Assembly: GCF_048771995.1 (NCBI RefSeq)
Contig: NC_133028.1
Span: 1,146,001-1,210,000, forward strand
Length of the DNA: 64,000 nt
Direction of reading: 5' to 3'
From: Taeniopygia guttata
Lineage: Eukaryota > Chordata > Aves > Passeriformes > Estrildidae
Numbering within the stretch: position 1 is the stretch's first letter; each line of letters begins with the position of its first letter. The notes below the pieces were generated by a model. The model was not told where the DNA came from, ran no database searches, and saw only the letters and a program-made list of their open reading frames with translations. The position numbers were made by a program, and so were the translations under genes. Below are positions 1 to 10,032 of the stretch, piece by piece.

Positions 1-390
1 GATTCCTTCCTGGAATGGCAATTATTCCGTGTTACATTTAATATAAATTATATACATTTACATAATATATATTTTTTTATTCATCAGGAAAAAAATGGGA
101 TGGTGCCCAGGGCAGGGGGTTGGAAATGGATGGGATTTAAGGTCCCTTCCAACCCAAACATCCCGTGATTCCCTGGAATATTTTATAAAATTTAAATTCA
201 CAGCTCCAGGCCTTCCCAGCCTCCCCTAAAGCTGCACCTCGAGCATGCAAGTTTGAATTAAAAGGCCTTAATTCTGTGGATTCTGTGCTGATTTTCAAAT
301 TTCCTCCTCAAATTCCATCGCCGCCCCAGAAGGTGACGTGGGGATGGAAAATTCCCTGTTTGGAAGAGGGAGGATTTAGGATTTCCTGCA
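1..390. other. EXOC6B intron sequence with a CR1 3' end
   Basis: Intronic by position. Bases 100-178 (+) match the conserved CR1 LINE 3' end (TTTAAGGTCCCTTCCAACCC then a degenerate ATTCC motif). The flanks are AT-rich at 30-90, and nothing else is recognised up to the start of the tandem array. Confidence 0.6.
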
Positions 391-569
391 CTTGGGAATT
401 AGGGAGAGATCCCAAAGTGGTGTTGATTTGGATTAAAGGGGTTTAAAGCAAAAATGCATGAAAATTAAAAAAAAAAAGATTGGTGTAGAGCCTGGAAATT
501 CCATGTCCTGCTCTCTGAGTGCTGGACATTCCCAATCCCTGTTCCATAACCTGTTTGTGCTCCATGCAG

Positions 570-620
570 GATGCAGGACACCAGCAGGAAAAACAACATT
601 TTCACCCAATTCCAGAAAAA
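570..620 (+). pseudogene. EXOC6B terminal-exon copy 1
   Basis: After AG at 568-569 this copy reads G + MQDTSRKNNIFTQFQKK and then meets TAG in the same frame. It is an exon-start duplicate without the end of the protein. Confidence 0.8.
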
Positions 621-786
621 ATAGCGGGAATTGGGAGACCCCAAAGTGGCGTTGTTTGGGATTAGAAGTATTTAAGCCTGAAAAATCCCCCAAAATTTGG
701 TGTAGAGGCTTGAAATTCCATATTCTCCTCTCAGACCGCTGAACATTCCCAATCCCTGTTCCATAACCTGTTTGTGCTCCGTGCAG

Positions 787-837
787 GATGTGGGATACCA
801 GCAGGAAAAACAACATTTTCACCCAGTTCCAGAAAAA
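787..837 (+). pseudogene. EXOC6B terminal-exon copy 2
   Basis: After AG at 785-786 this copy reads G + MWDTSRKNNIFTQFQKN, then an in-frame TAG. Confidence 0.8.
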
Positions 838-1003
838 TTAGTGGGAATTGGGAGACCCCAAAGTGGCCTTGTTTGGGATTAGAGGGATTTAAGCCTGAAA
901 AATCCCCCAAAATTTGGTGTAGAGGCTTGAAATTCCATATTCTCCTCTCAGACCGCTGAACATTCCCAATCCCTGTTCCATCACCTGTTTGTGCTCTGTG
1001 CAG

Positions 1004-1090
1004 GATGCGGGATACCAGCAGGAAAAATATTTTCCCCCAGTTCCAGGAAAATGAGTGGGAATTGGGAGATCCCAAAGTGGCGTTGATTGG
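1004..1090 (+). pseudogene. EXOC6B terminal-exon copy 3 (short-type unit)
   Basis: After AG at 1002-1003 this copy reads MRDTSRKNIFPQFQENE. One Asn codon is lost relative to the real exon, and the frame continues open into unrelated intron-like sequence. Confidence 0.78.
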
Positions 1091-1199
1091 CATGAAAACT
1101 GCCAAAAAATTGGTGTAGACGCTTGAAATTCCATGTCCTGCTCTCTGAGTGTTGGACATTCCCAATCCCTGTTCCATCACCTGTTTGTGCTCCGTGCAG

Positions 1200-1305
1200 G
1201 ATGCGGGACACCAGCAGGAAAAACAACATTTTCACCCAATTCCAGAAAAAACAGCGGGAATTGGGAGACCCCACAGTGGCATTGATTGGGATTGGAGGGA
1301 TTTAA
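1200..1305 (+). pseudogene. EXOC6B terminal-exon copy 4, longest open tail
   Basis: After AG at 1198-1199 this copy reads MRDTSRKNNIFTQFQKKQRE and stays open for 34 codons, stopping at 1303-1305. It is the best candidate for an alternative C-terminus if spliced, although no polyadenylation signal follows nearby. Confidence 0.8.
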
Positions 1306-1416
1306 GCCTGAAAAATCCCCCAAAATTTGGTGTAGAGGCTTGAAATTCCATATTCTCCTCTCAGACCGCTGAACATTCCCAATCCCTGTTCCATCACCTG
1401 TTTGTGCTCCGTGCAG

Positions 1417-1510
1417 GATGCAGGACACCAGCAGGAAAAATGTTTTCCCCCAGTTCCAGGAAAATGAGTGGGAATTGGGAGATCCCAAAGTGGCATTGAT
1501 TGGCATGAAA
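1417..1510 (+). pseudogene. EXOC6B terminal-exon copy 5 (short-type unit)
   Basis: After AG at 1415-1416 this copy reads MQDTSRKNVFPQFQENE. It is nearly identical to copy 3, showing the two short units are sister duplicates. Confidence 0.78.
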
Positions 1511-1613
1511 ACTGCCCAAAAAATTGGTGTAGACGCTTGAAATTCCATGTCCTGCTCTCCGAGTGTTGGACATTCCCAATCCCTGTTCCATCACCTGTTT
1601 CTGCTCCGTGCAG

Positions 1614-1664
1614 GATGCGGGACACCAGCAGGAAATACAACATTTTCACCCAATTCCAGAAAAA
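1614..1664 (+). pseudogene. EXOC6B terminal-exon copy 6
   Basis: After AG at 1612-1613 this copy reads MRDTSRKYNIFTQFQKN, then TAG. The Asn to Tyr change is shared with copy 8. Confidence 0.78.
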
Positions 1665-1830
1665 TTAGTGGGAATTGGGAGACCCCAAAGTGGCGTTGTT
1701 TGGGATTGGAGTGATTTAAACCTGAAAAATCCCCCAAAATTTGGTGTAGAGGCTTGAAATTCCATATTCTCCTCTCAGACCACTGAACATTCCCAATCCC
1801 TGTTCCATCACCTGTTTGTGCTCCGTGAAG

Positions 1831-1881
1831 GATGCAGGACACCAGCAGGAAAAACAACATTTTCACCCAATTCCAGAAAAA
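1831..1881 (+). pseudogene. EXOC6B terminal-exon copy 7, altered acceptor
   Basis: The dinucleotide AG is kept at 1829-1830, but the preceding base is A (GTGAAG instead of GTGCAG), which weakens the 3' splice site. The copy reads MQDTSRKNNIFTQFQKN, then TAG. Confidence 0.78.
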
Positions 1882-2046
1882 TTAGCGGGAATTGGGAGAC
1901 CCCAAAGTGGCCTTGTTTGGGATTAGAAGTATTTAAGCCTGAAAAATTCCCAAAAATTGATGTAGAGCCAGGAAATTCCATGTCCTCCTCTCAGACCACC
2001 AGACATTCCCAATGCCTGTTCCATAACCTGTTTGTGCTCTGTGCAG

Positions 2047-2152
2047 GATGTGGGACACCAGCAGGAAATACAACATTTTCACCCAATTCCAGAAAAAACA
2101 GCGGGAATTGGGAGACCCCAAAGTGGCGTTGTTTGGGATTGGAGTGATTTAA
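2047..2152 (+). pseudogene. EXOC6B terminal-exon copy 8, adjacent to the real exon
   Basis: After AG at 2045-2046 this copy reads MWDTSRKYNIFTQFQKKQRE and stays open until about 2150. It lies 217 bp upstream of the authentic acceptor and so competes most directly with it. Confidence 0.8.
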
Positions 2153-2263
2153 ACCTGAAAAATCCCCCAAAATTTGGTGTAGAGGCTTGAAATTCCACAT
2201 TCTCCTCTCAGACCGCTGAACATTCCCAATCCCTGTTCCATCACCTGTTTGTGCTCCATGCAG

Positions 2264-2390
2264 GATGCGGGATACCAGCAGGAAAAACAACGTTTTCGCC
2301 CAATTCCGGAAAAACGAGCGGGACAAGCAGAAGTTGATCGACACCGTGGCCAAGCAGCTGCGCGGCCTCATCAACAGCCACCACTCCTGA
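2264..2390 (+). CDS. EXOC6B: EXOC6B, last coding exon (C-terminal 41 residues)
   Basis: EXOC6B (Sec15B) is a subunit of the exocyst, which tethers secretory vesicles to the plasma membrane; Sec15 proteins link the complex to Rab GTPases through their C-terminal part. The exon follows a 3' splice site (AG at 2262-2263). Its first base completes a codon begun in the previous exon, then MRDTSRKNNVFAQFRKN is read, and the protein ends LRGLINSHHS with TGA at 2388-2390. The basic, charged helix and the ending match my memory of vertebrate Sec15B tails. The rest of the gene lies to the left of the window. The same-strand position upstream of CYP26B1 supports B rather than EXOC6, whose partner is CYP26A1/C1. 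The preceding intron is filled with tandem copies of this exon's start. Confidence 0.88.
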
Positions 2391-4591
2391 GGGGCTCGGG
2401 ATGCCCTTCCCGCAGCCGGGACTTCGGGAATCTCGTTGGGAGAGAAGATTTGTATTTTTTTATTCGCCCGGAAAGTCTCCGCGGAGCCTCCCCCCGGCGG
2501 CAAAACCCTCCCGGCGGAACAATCCCGGGAAAAGAGGTGGTGGCAGGAGTCTCCTGGATAAACTCCTATTTTCAGGGGTTTAGGAAGCGATGGGAATTCT
2601 TGGAGCCTGGGAGAAGTTCACACCCGGATTGGGTTGTTTGATTTGGGTTTTTTTGGGTTTTTTTGTTGTTGTTTTTTTTTTTTGTCAAAGCCAAATTGAA
2701 GGGATCATCCTGCCTTCCTTTTGTTAATTTATTCCCTTGGAAAACTGAGAAATATGGGAAGAGCCGCGGGGTCTCTGGGCAGAGGGAGGAAGGTCACCCT
2801 GGGTGTGTCCTGGGGTTTGGATTTAGGCAGGAAAAAGGGATTTCCCAGGGTTTTTTTCTCCTCTTTTCACCCTCCACTGGCTGATTCCCACATTAGACTG
2901 CAAATCCCTGGAATTGCGACCCTTTCCCATCCCTGAGCTCCACTCCAGGACCTGCCAGGGGCTGTGGGATCACGGAGAAGGGTTTGGAGCGGCCACCTGG
3001 ATTAGATTTGGGAAGGGACAGCTGAAGGATAATTTGGGAATGTGTCCTGTGGCAGCGCTCCAGGGCTGGGATGCTGCTGGGGACATCCATGGATGGGCAG
3101 TGGGAAGGGACACTGGGATCTCCTGGTGTCCAGGAAGGGCTTTTCCCTCTCTTTTCCCTGCTGGTGTCCCATCTTCCCTCTCCTCCTGGTGGTTTTCCAT
3201 GGGGAAAACTTCCCCGGGATGTTTTGGAGCTGGATCAGCGGGAATCTCCTGGAGCAGTGGGAGATCCCCCATGGAGCCGCGCTGCTCCAAAGTGCCTGTG
3301 GATAAAATTCCCCCTGTTCCAAAGGCCCCAGAAATCCTCTGCTCAAACCAGGTGGCCACCAACAGGATTTAATCCCAGGATTCCAGTTCCAGAGGGGAAT
3401 TTTCACCCTTCTCATCTTGTCACCATTTTGCCTCTTAATTCCTCACATTATCCAGCCACATTCCCAAACCCTCGAAGGGAATTCCGATCTCCCCGGTGGT
3501 TGTTGCAGCCCTGAACTGCTGCTCCTGTGCCCATTCCCAACCCTCTGGATGCATCCAGAGGTTTTGCCTTCCCACCTTGCTCCTCAGCAATATTTTGGGC
3601 TTGGTTTTCATTTGGAGAAGGTTCCTGTGGCTCAATCCCAAAATTAAACGGGAACTCAGTCAGGAATGACCCCCTGGAGCTCTTGGGCTGTCCCAGCCAT
3701 CTCCAGCTGCAGGGACCAAGGGGTTGTTTTCATTAATAAGAGGGAAAATTTGCAATTCCTTGGGTTTGGACAGGGATGTGGGGTTCCTTGTGAGCTCCTC
3801 CTGGAGGGATGTGGAAGAGGAATGACGGGAAAAGCAGCAGGTGAAGGAAAGTTGGAGTCAGCCTGGCCAAAAAGGGATCGGCTTTGGAGACTCCTCTGGA
3901 AGTGACCCAGAGAGGGACAAGGGATGGGAATTCCGAGTGGGATGGACAAGGAGCAGAAACTCCGGGACACAGGGAAGGGGTTTTGTGCTGTCATCCTGAA
4001 ATTCCATTTTCCTCTCCTATAATTCACGAGGTATTCCCACAAAAAATCCCCAGCACAGCCGAGGCAGCTCCCACCCTTCCCAAATCCACGCTGGACTCTC
4101 CTTCCCATCTCCCTGAACTGTAATTCCAGGAGCAGCGACCTGGGATGGGCATCCCCGCTCCTTCAGGTTCCTTTTGGAAAAACCAGGATTGGGATCCTCC
4201 AAACCGGCTCCTGGCCCTCAGGATTTGCTGCTGGGAAAGTCAAATCCGGCCAAGGGAGAGATTCTGGGAGTTCCTGATCTCGGGAGGTCAAGAGCCGGAA
4301 CCGCAAGTCAGAGCCCGGGATGAAAAATGGGATTTTGGGACTCTGGTCCCAATTAACTTTTTGTTCCAAGAGATGTTCCATCACTTCCAAACAAAATTAA
4401 TCTTTTAAACAGATTGCCCCCAAAAAAAAATAGCCCTGGAAGACATCCCAAATCCCCTCTCAGTCTCTTCCTAATGATGGGTGTCCTCCGACACGGATGG
4501 AATTGCTTAGGAGGGAAAAGTCACTGCAGGGAATTTAAAAGGGGGTGGGAAATGGGGGCAGGACCCAAATCCAAGATTTCCAGCTTCCCAG

Positions 4592-4597
4592 AATAAA
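4592..4597 (+). terminator. AATAAA, possible proximal EXOC6B poly(A) signal
   Basis: Canonical hexamer 2.2 kb past the stop codon. The downstream sequence is not clearly GU-rich until about 4640, so its use is uncertain. Confidence 0.35.
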
Positions 4598-6206
4598 TAA
4601 TGCTGCTCTCACACCTCGCTCCACATCCAGGGAACATTCCTTAGTGGGTTTTATTTTTTAACAAAAGGAAATTGGATTATCCCATGATTTCTCGTGGCTC
4701 CAGCAAATGTATTCCAGCACCAGTGGGAAAAATTATATTAAAACCCAATTTTGGCTTCCTAAGAAGCTTCTTTCCTTCTTCAGGAGTTGTCAGGCATTCC
4801 AGGAGTTGGGAATAATCCCGTAAAAGGTGTCCAGAGTGGGGATGTGCAGCCCGACCCATCCACAGGATGTTCTCCCTGAGCCATCAGCACCTGGGAGGTG
4901 GGAAAGGAGGGGTTTTCCTGGGATTTTTTGGGTATTCCTGGGGCTGGAGTTCTGGAGTTCAAGCCAGATGCTCCCAGTGATTTTTTGCACTTTGTTCCAG
5001 ATCCAATCCCAGCTCCCGCTTGGATGGGGACAGGAAAAATTGGGATGATGCTGTTTTGGGATTGGCGGCTTTGGGGAAGGCGGAATTTCGGGCAGGAGCT
5101 GTGGGAAGGGTCATGGTGGCCCCAGATTCCTTGGAAGCGAGGCTGGGATGGAGCTGGGGCTGCTCCGGGGGCATCGCTGCTGTCACGTCCCTCGTGCCAA
5201 AGTTTTGGGATCAAATTCCAGCCAGAATCCGAATCCCAGGCAGAGATTCCTGAGCCCTGGGTGTCTCCTGCCTCCGCCGGGCTTTTCCCGTTAGTTCTGG
5301 CTTGGGTTTGGTGCTTTTTAGGGCCTTGGAGGGGTTTGGAGCATCCAAACACCGTCCCATGCTCCGGCTGGGTTCGTGTCCCAGGATTTTTGGGATATCT
5401 GTCCCATTTTTCCTACAGCTCCACAGGGCTGGAGACCCCTCATATCCCCCCAGCGCAATTCCATAATTTATCCCACTGCTGGCAGCTCCAAGGGAACACA
5501 AATCCCACAAACCCCATCCCAAATGGCTCCGGGATGATCCCAGCTCTGCTGTCCTCTGGGAACGCCGTGGATCGGCGGGAAGCGACCCGAACACACCGGG
5601 ATTGGCTGGGATTCACCCCAAAAACGCCGGGATGGAGGGGGGGAGCTCGGGGGGGGCTTTGCTTCACCCCAAAGCTGCTGCTCCAACCTCCAGCCCCTCC
5701 CTTGCCCCCAGGGCTGGATTTGGGAAGCTTTTCCCAGAGCTGGGATCCATCCCCACCTGCAGCTTCCTGAAAATTCCATGGGAAGCTCTGGAATCCTGTC
5801 CAATCCAAGCTGCTCCCTGCCTTGGCTCATCCCTCAGATTTTGCCAGGAAAACCCCCACACTCCCATCCCACATCCCTCCCTGCCCACCGGGGTTGCTTT
5901 TTCCCGTTGATTTTGGGGTGGAAGGACCTGATTTTGGGAACCGAGGTGGTGAAAACAGCTTTTTTTGCACAAGTCGTTGCACAATAAGGGGAAAATTTAG
6001 CAAATTAGGTTTAACTTTAAAGGGAATTTTGTTGTTGGTTTGTTTTGGTTTGTTTTTTTGTTTTTTTTTTTCCTTAAAACTCGCTAGCAGAGCTACTGAT
6101 TCCAAGAGGAAAAAGAGCTGGAATGGTTGGAGAAAGGTCTGCATGGTTTACAGGTTCAATTCTGTTAGAAATTAGCATGTTGGACATTTATCCTGGTGTA
6201 ATTCCA

Positions 6207-6212
6207 ATTAAA
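6207..6212 (+). terminator. ATTAAA, possible distal EXOC6B poly(A) signal
   Basis: Common variant hexamer at the end of an AT-rich, non-repetitive stretch, followed by a T-containing segment near 6230. CR1-containing intergenic DNA begins about 270 bases further on. Confidence 0.4.
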
Positions 6213-6482
6213 CAAATACAGCATTTAACTGTTTCATTAACACCTCGTCTGGCTCTGTGCACCCCCGGGGAAAAACCCGACCCCTAAATTCCACGAAGGA
6301 TAAAATTCCACATCCCCTTCGGACACCTGGCTGCTGGAACACCCAGGTTTATGGGGGATCCAAGGGGGAAGAAAATCCCTGGATGAGTGTTGGATTCCAC
6401 CTTCCCTCGTTGTCCTGAGCAGAAACCAAGTTTTGCCCAAATCTGGGGGGATTTTAGTTGGTTTCTAACCAAAAATTCCTCC

Positions 6483-6680
6483 CTGGGAGGGTGGGGAGGG
6501 GCTGGGCTGGAATTCCCAGATTTGCTGTGGCTGCCCCTGGATCCCTGGCAGTGCCCAAGGCCAGGTTGGACATTGGGGTTGGATCCACCTGGGACAGTGG
6601 GAATTGTCTCTGCCCATGGAACTGGTCGGGATTTAAGGTCCCTTTTCACCCGAACCACTCCAGGATTCTGGAGATGTGGA
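6483..6680 (+). mobile_element. CR1 LINE 3' fragment
   Basis: Matches the CR1 3' UTR in sense orientation: the CCAAGGCCAGGTTGGA block, a GTGGGAATTGTC block, then TTTAAGGTCCC and an imperfect ATTCT-like end. It belongs with the copies at 8934, 19738, 20130, 40320 and 60955, which share a distinctive GGAATTCCCAGATTTGC segment. It is 5' truncated, as usual for CR1. Confidence 0.75.
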
Positions 6681-7221
6681 GATTTCATGGGATGGCTCAA
6701 GCAGGTGATGTGGGGTTTGTGTAGGATGAAGGATTTAGGGGATATCCATGGGATGGCAGAGATTCCTGATGGTTTATATTCCATGAATTCCTCCAAATCC
6801 CGTTTTTTAAGCCCTTTATCCCTGCTGGTTTCTGGCAGATCCTGGCACAGGCATTCCCAGGTGTTAACTCGGAGCAGTGGGAAGGAAAACATTCCCTGGA
6901 ATTGTTGGTGACTCCACCTCTGCCAGGAGCTTTTCCCTACAAGGGAGGGAAAAAGGAGGGTGGGAATCTCCCAGATTTCACCAGGATATTTCTGAGCATT
7001 TCCTGGTAATGGAAAAAAGAGGAAAATTCCGTCTCCTCCCACGGCAGGTCCAGGGAGGACCCAAAAATCCAGGAAACCTCCCCAGTGCCAGGGTTAAGGA
7101 CCTTTGTGCCACCCCCATCCCCTTTTCCTGGTGAATTTTGGGATGCTCCAGGTGGGAGCTGGAGATCTGGGGACAGGATGTGGTCCGGCACCGTGGGACA
7201 CCAGTGGGAGAGGGTGGGAAG

Positions 7222-7373
7222 AGATCTTGGATCATTCTGGATCAGCAGAGCCTGGACTGTCCTGGATCAGAGGATCTCGGATCATCCTGGATCAGTGGAT
7301 CTCAGACCTTCTGGATCCGAGGATCCTGTATAATCCTGTGGATCCTGGACAATCCTGGATCAGAGGATCTCAG
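7222..7373. repeat. GGATC-rich minisatellite
   Basis: Five or so imperfect ~30-bp copies built from CTGGATCAGAGGATCTC and CGGATCATC. It has no coding character. Confidence 0.75.
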
Positions 7374-7530
7374 TCGGGTGGGGTTTGGGGCAGGGATTTG
7401 GGGTGCTGCAGTGGCACCGGTGTCCCCCTGGGTGTGGCCAGGCCCTGACCCGGTGCCCGGAGCGGGGCCAAACCTCAGCGGGGCCCCGGGGCTCCCCAGG
7501 GTCCCCATGGCTGGCTCTGCCACCAGCCCT

Positions 7531-8412
7531 GTCACCCCTCGTGTCCTTGGGACACCCCTCGTGTCCTCAGGACACCCGTCATGTCCTTGGGACACCCCTC
7601 GTGTCCTTGGGACACCCCTCATGTCCTTGGGACACCCATCATGTCCTCAGGACTCCCCTCGTGTCCTCGGGACACCCCTCGTGTCCTCGGGACACCCATC
7701 ATGTCCTCAGGACACCCATCATGTCCTTGGGACACCCCTCGTGTCCTTGGGACACCCCTCATGTCCTTGGGACACCCATCATGTCCTCAGGACACCCCTC
7801 ATGTCCTCAGGACACCCCTCGTGTCCTTCCTGTCACCCCTCGTGTCCTTGGGACACCCATCATGTCCTCAGGATGCCCCTCGTGTCCTGGGGACACCCAT
7901 CATGTCCTTGGGACACCCATCATGTCCTCAGGACACCCATCATGAACTCGGGACACCCATCGTGTCCTTGGGACACCCCTCGTGTCCTTGGGACACCCAT
8001 CATGTCCTCAGGACGCCCCTCGTGTCCTTCCTGTCACCCATCGTGTCCTTGGGACACCCATCGTGTCCTCAGGACACCCCTCGTGTCCTTGGAACACCAT
8101 CGTGTCCTTGGGACACCCCTCGTGTCCTCGGGACACCCATCATGAACTTGGGACACCCCTCATGTCCTCAGGACACCCCTCATGTCCTTGGGACACCCAT
8201 CATGTCCTCAGGACACCCCCCATGTCCTTGGGACACCCCTCGTGTCCTTGGGACACCCATCATGTCCTCAGTTCACCCCTCATGTCCTCAGGACACCCCT
8301 CGTGTCCTCACTGTCACCCATCATGTCCTTGGGACACCCATCATGTCCTTGGGACACCCCTCCTGTCCTCAGGACACCCATCCTGTCCTCACTGTCGCCC
8401 CTCGTGCCCTCC
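7531..8412. repeat. 20-bp minisatellite of hairpin units (~44 copies)
   Basis: The unit is GGACACCCCTCGTGTCCTTG with alternation of CTTGG, CTCAG and CTCGG and of CCCTCGTG and CCATCATG. Most units contain the inverted repeat GGACAC...GTGTCC around a 5-base loop. Three interruptions with TTCCTGTCACCC break the 20-bp register. Because 60 bp equals 20 codons, all three + frames stay open for long distances; this is a by-product of the repeat. Confidence 0.92.
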
Positions 8413-8458
8413 CAGCCCTGAGCCGCCGTTCCAGCCCCAGGGATGCGTTGCCAGCCCA

Positions 8459-8550
8459 TTTTTCCCCAAACCATGGAATCAGGGAATGTCCTGGTGGAAA
8501 GGGACCCCAGGGATCGCCCAGCCTCACTCCTGGCCCTGCCCAGGACACCC
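8459..8550 (-). mobile_element. CR1 LINE fragment
   Basis: Antisense CR1 3' region: CATGGAATCAGGGAATG, then GGAAAGGGACCCCAGGGATC and CTGGCCCTGCCCAGGAC. It resembles the fragment at 18708. Confidence 0.65.
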
Positions 8551-8933
8551 AACCGCCCCACAAGCCACCCCAAGCAGGGAGGTTTTCCTTTCCTCCTGGT
8601 TTTCCTTTCCTCCTGGTTTTCCCTGATCCAGGCGAGACAAACGTTTTCCAGCAGCTGTTCCTGAGTGTCCCTTCTCGCCTTGACCTCGGTTCACCTCCTC
8701 ACCTCCTTCCCGCTGGGATCATCGGGAAGTGGAGCTGCCAGGTGAGTCTGACCCCTCCAGGTGGGATTTGCCTCCTCCAGGGAGCCCCAGGAACGCGGCA
8801 GGAGAAGGTTTGGGACGTTGGGAGATGCCCTCACGCACCTGTGGGGTGGCTTTTCCCATCGTGTGCCACGGGCAGGGCTGTCCTGGACTGAAACAGGGCA
8901 GGGATTGGGTGGGATTTTGGGAAGGAATTCCTG

Positions 8934-9105
8934 TCTGGGAGGGTGTGCTGGAATTCCCAGATTTGCTGTGGCTGCCCCTGGATCCCTGGCAGTGCCCAAG
9001 GCCAGGCTGGATCCACCTGGGATAGTGGGAGCTGTCCCTGAACATGGATGGGTGGGAATGGGATGGGATTTAAGCTCTTTTCCAAACCATTCTGTAATTC
9101 CCCGA
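8934..9105 (+). mobile_element. CR1 LINE 3' fragment
   Basis: Sense CR1 3' end sharing the GGAATTCCCAGATTTGC and GTGCCCAAGGCCAGG blocks with the other + copies; it ends in a degraded CCATTCTGTAATTCC. Confidence 0.72.
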
Positions 9106-9514
9106 TTTCTTCCACTCCAAAAACACCTGCAGTGGAAGGGATGGGCAGGTGGCCGCTGGACCAGGACCACCAGGGCTCCCAGGAGGAGGATCCCGAGGAG
9201 AGGAAGCTGATGAGCCCCGGCTGTCACCACTTGCCCGCAGAAGCCGGGAGAAGGAGGCTGTGGGAGCAGACCCGAGATAAGGAGCGAGATAAGGCCGAGA
9301 TAAGGCAGGGAGGGCTGGATGGGGTCCAGGGTGAGAAACGCGGGCACGGGGTGGGAAACCGGGTCCCGGGAGAGGCTGAGGATGGTCCAAAATGAGGGTG
9401 GTGGGGGGAAGATCAGGATTTGGCCAAACAGGACTTTCCTCCTTCCCTCCCCGGCGCTTCCCAGCGCATCCCAGGTGGGCAGACAGGAATCCCCCTCCTC
9501 CATGCCCCATCCCG

Positions 9515-9935
9515 CGCCCCACGTGGCTCCAGCCGCGCTAATTGCATTCCGTGGGGCACTAATTGGATGATGGGATCAAAGGCGGGAGCCCATCCATATC
9601 TGCCGGGCGCTGGATGCGATTATCCGGGAGGAGGCATCGATCACCGCCGCCCCTCCCTGACCCAGCGGGGCCCTCGCAGGTACCGACCCCGCGCTGGCGG
9701 CGCCCAAATGGGATTTTGCTGCCGAAAGGTTAAAGGGAGGCGGCGGATGACAAATGACGGCGGTGCCGAGCGCTCATCCATTCATCTCCCGGCGCGGAGG
9801 GGCCGCCCCGGGATGCGGGCGCTGCCTGCGGGGACCATCGCTCACTGTCACCGCGACGTGTGAAGTGTTAAAGACCCCCCGGCGGGGCACGGGGCGCTCG
9901 TTTGTATTCATTAGCCGCCGGTGCAGATGTCGGAG
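9515..9935. promoter_or_regulatory. candidate conserved enhancer-like block
   Basis: Non-repetitive DNA dense in developmental factor motifs: CACGTG at 9520, TAATTGCAT at 9539, TAATTGG at 9560, TCF-like ATCAAAGG at 9575, GATTATCC at 9618, ATCGATCA near 9637, a Meis-like TGACA at 9748, TTAAAG near 9868 and TTCATTAGC near 9908. Its composition and lack of repeats contrast sharply with both flanks. The function is inferred; position between EXOC6B and CYP26B1 suits a CYP26B1 enhancer. Confidence 0.4.
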
Positions 9936-10032
9936 GAGGCACCGAGCCGCTCCGAGCCTCCCCGGGAAGCGGCGGCACCTCCTTTCTCCTCGCCTGGTGG
10001 CCCCGGGGATTTGCTGTCCCCGTGTTGGTCCT

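Larger units (their letters stand above)
391..2263 (+). repeat. 217-bp tandem array carrying copies of the EXOC6B terminal exon start
   Basis: Eight complete units start at 570, 787, 1004, 1200, 1417, 1614, 1831 and 2047, with lengths 217, 217, 196, 217, 197, 217, 216 and 217 bp; a partial leading unit lies at 391-569, and the array runs directly into the genuine exon at 2264. Every unit holds a pyrimidine-rich stretch, GTGCAG (GTGAAG in the 1831 unit), then about 60 bases homologous to the exon encoding MxDTSRKxNIFTQFQK. After AGCGGGA it switches to intron-derived sequence. The two short units (1004, 1417) share a diverged internal segment and are each followed by a long unit, so a ~413-bp dimer was itself duplicated. 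Confidence 0.93.
2391..6230 (+). other. EXOC6B: probable EXOC6B 3' UTR
   Basis: This stretch follows the EXOC6B stop codon and contains no recognisable repeat family or credible coding region. Possible ends are an AATAAA at 4592-4597 and an ATTAAA at 6207-6212. The last 250 bases (5980-6235) are AT-rich and non-repetitive, as vertebrate 3' UTR ends often are. The extent is inferred; the first signal would give a 2.2-kb UTR and the second 3.8 kb. Confidence 0.45.

Noticed and set aside
7138-8891. Long + strand open frames (335 and 436 codons) over the 20-bp minisatellite
   Set aside because: All three frames are open because the unit repeats every 60 bp as 20 codons. There is no start context, homology or splice structure.
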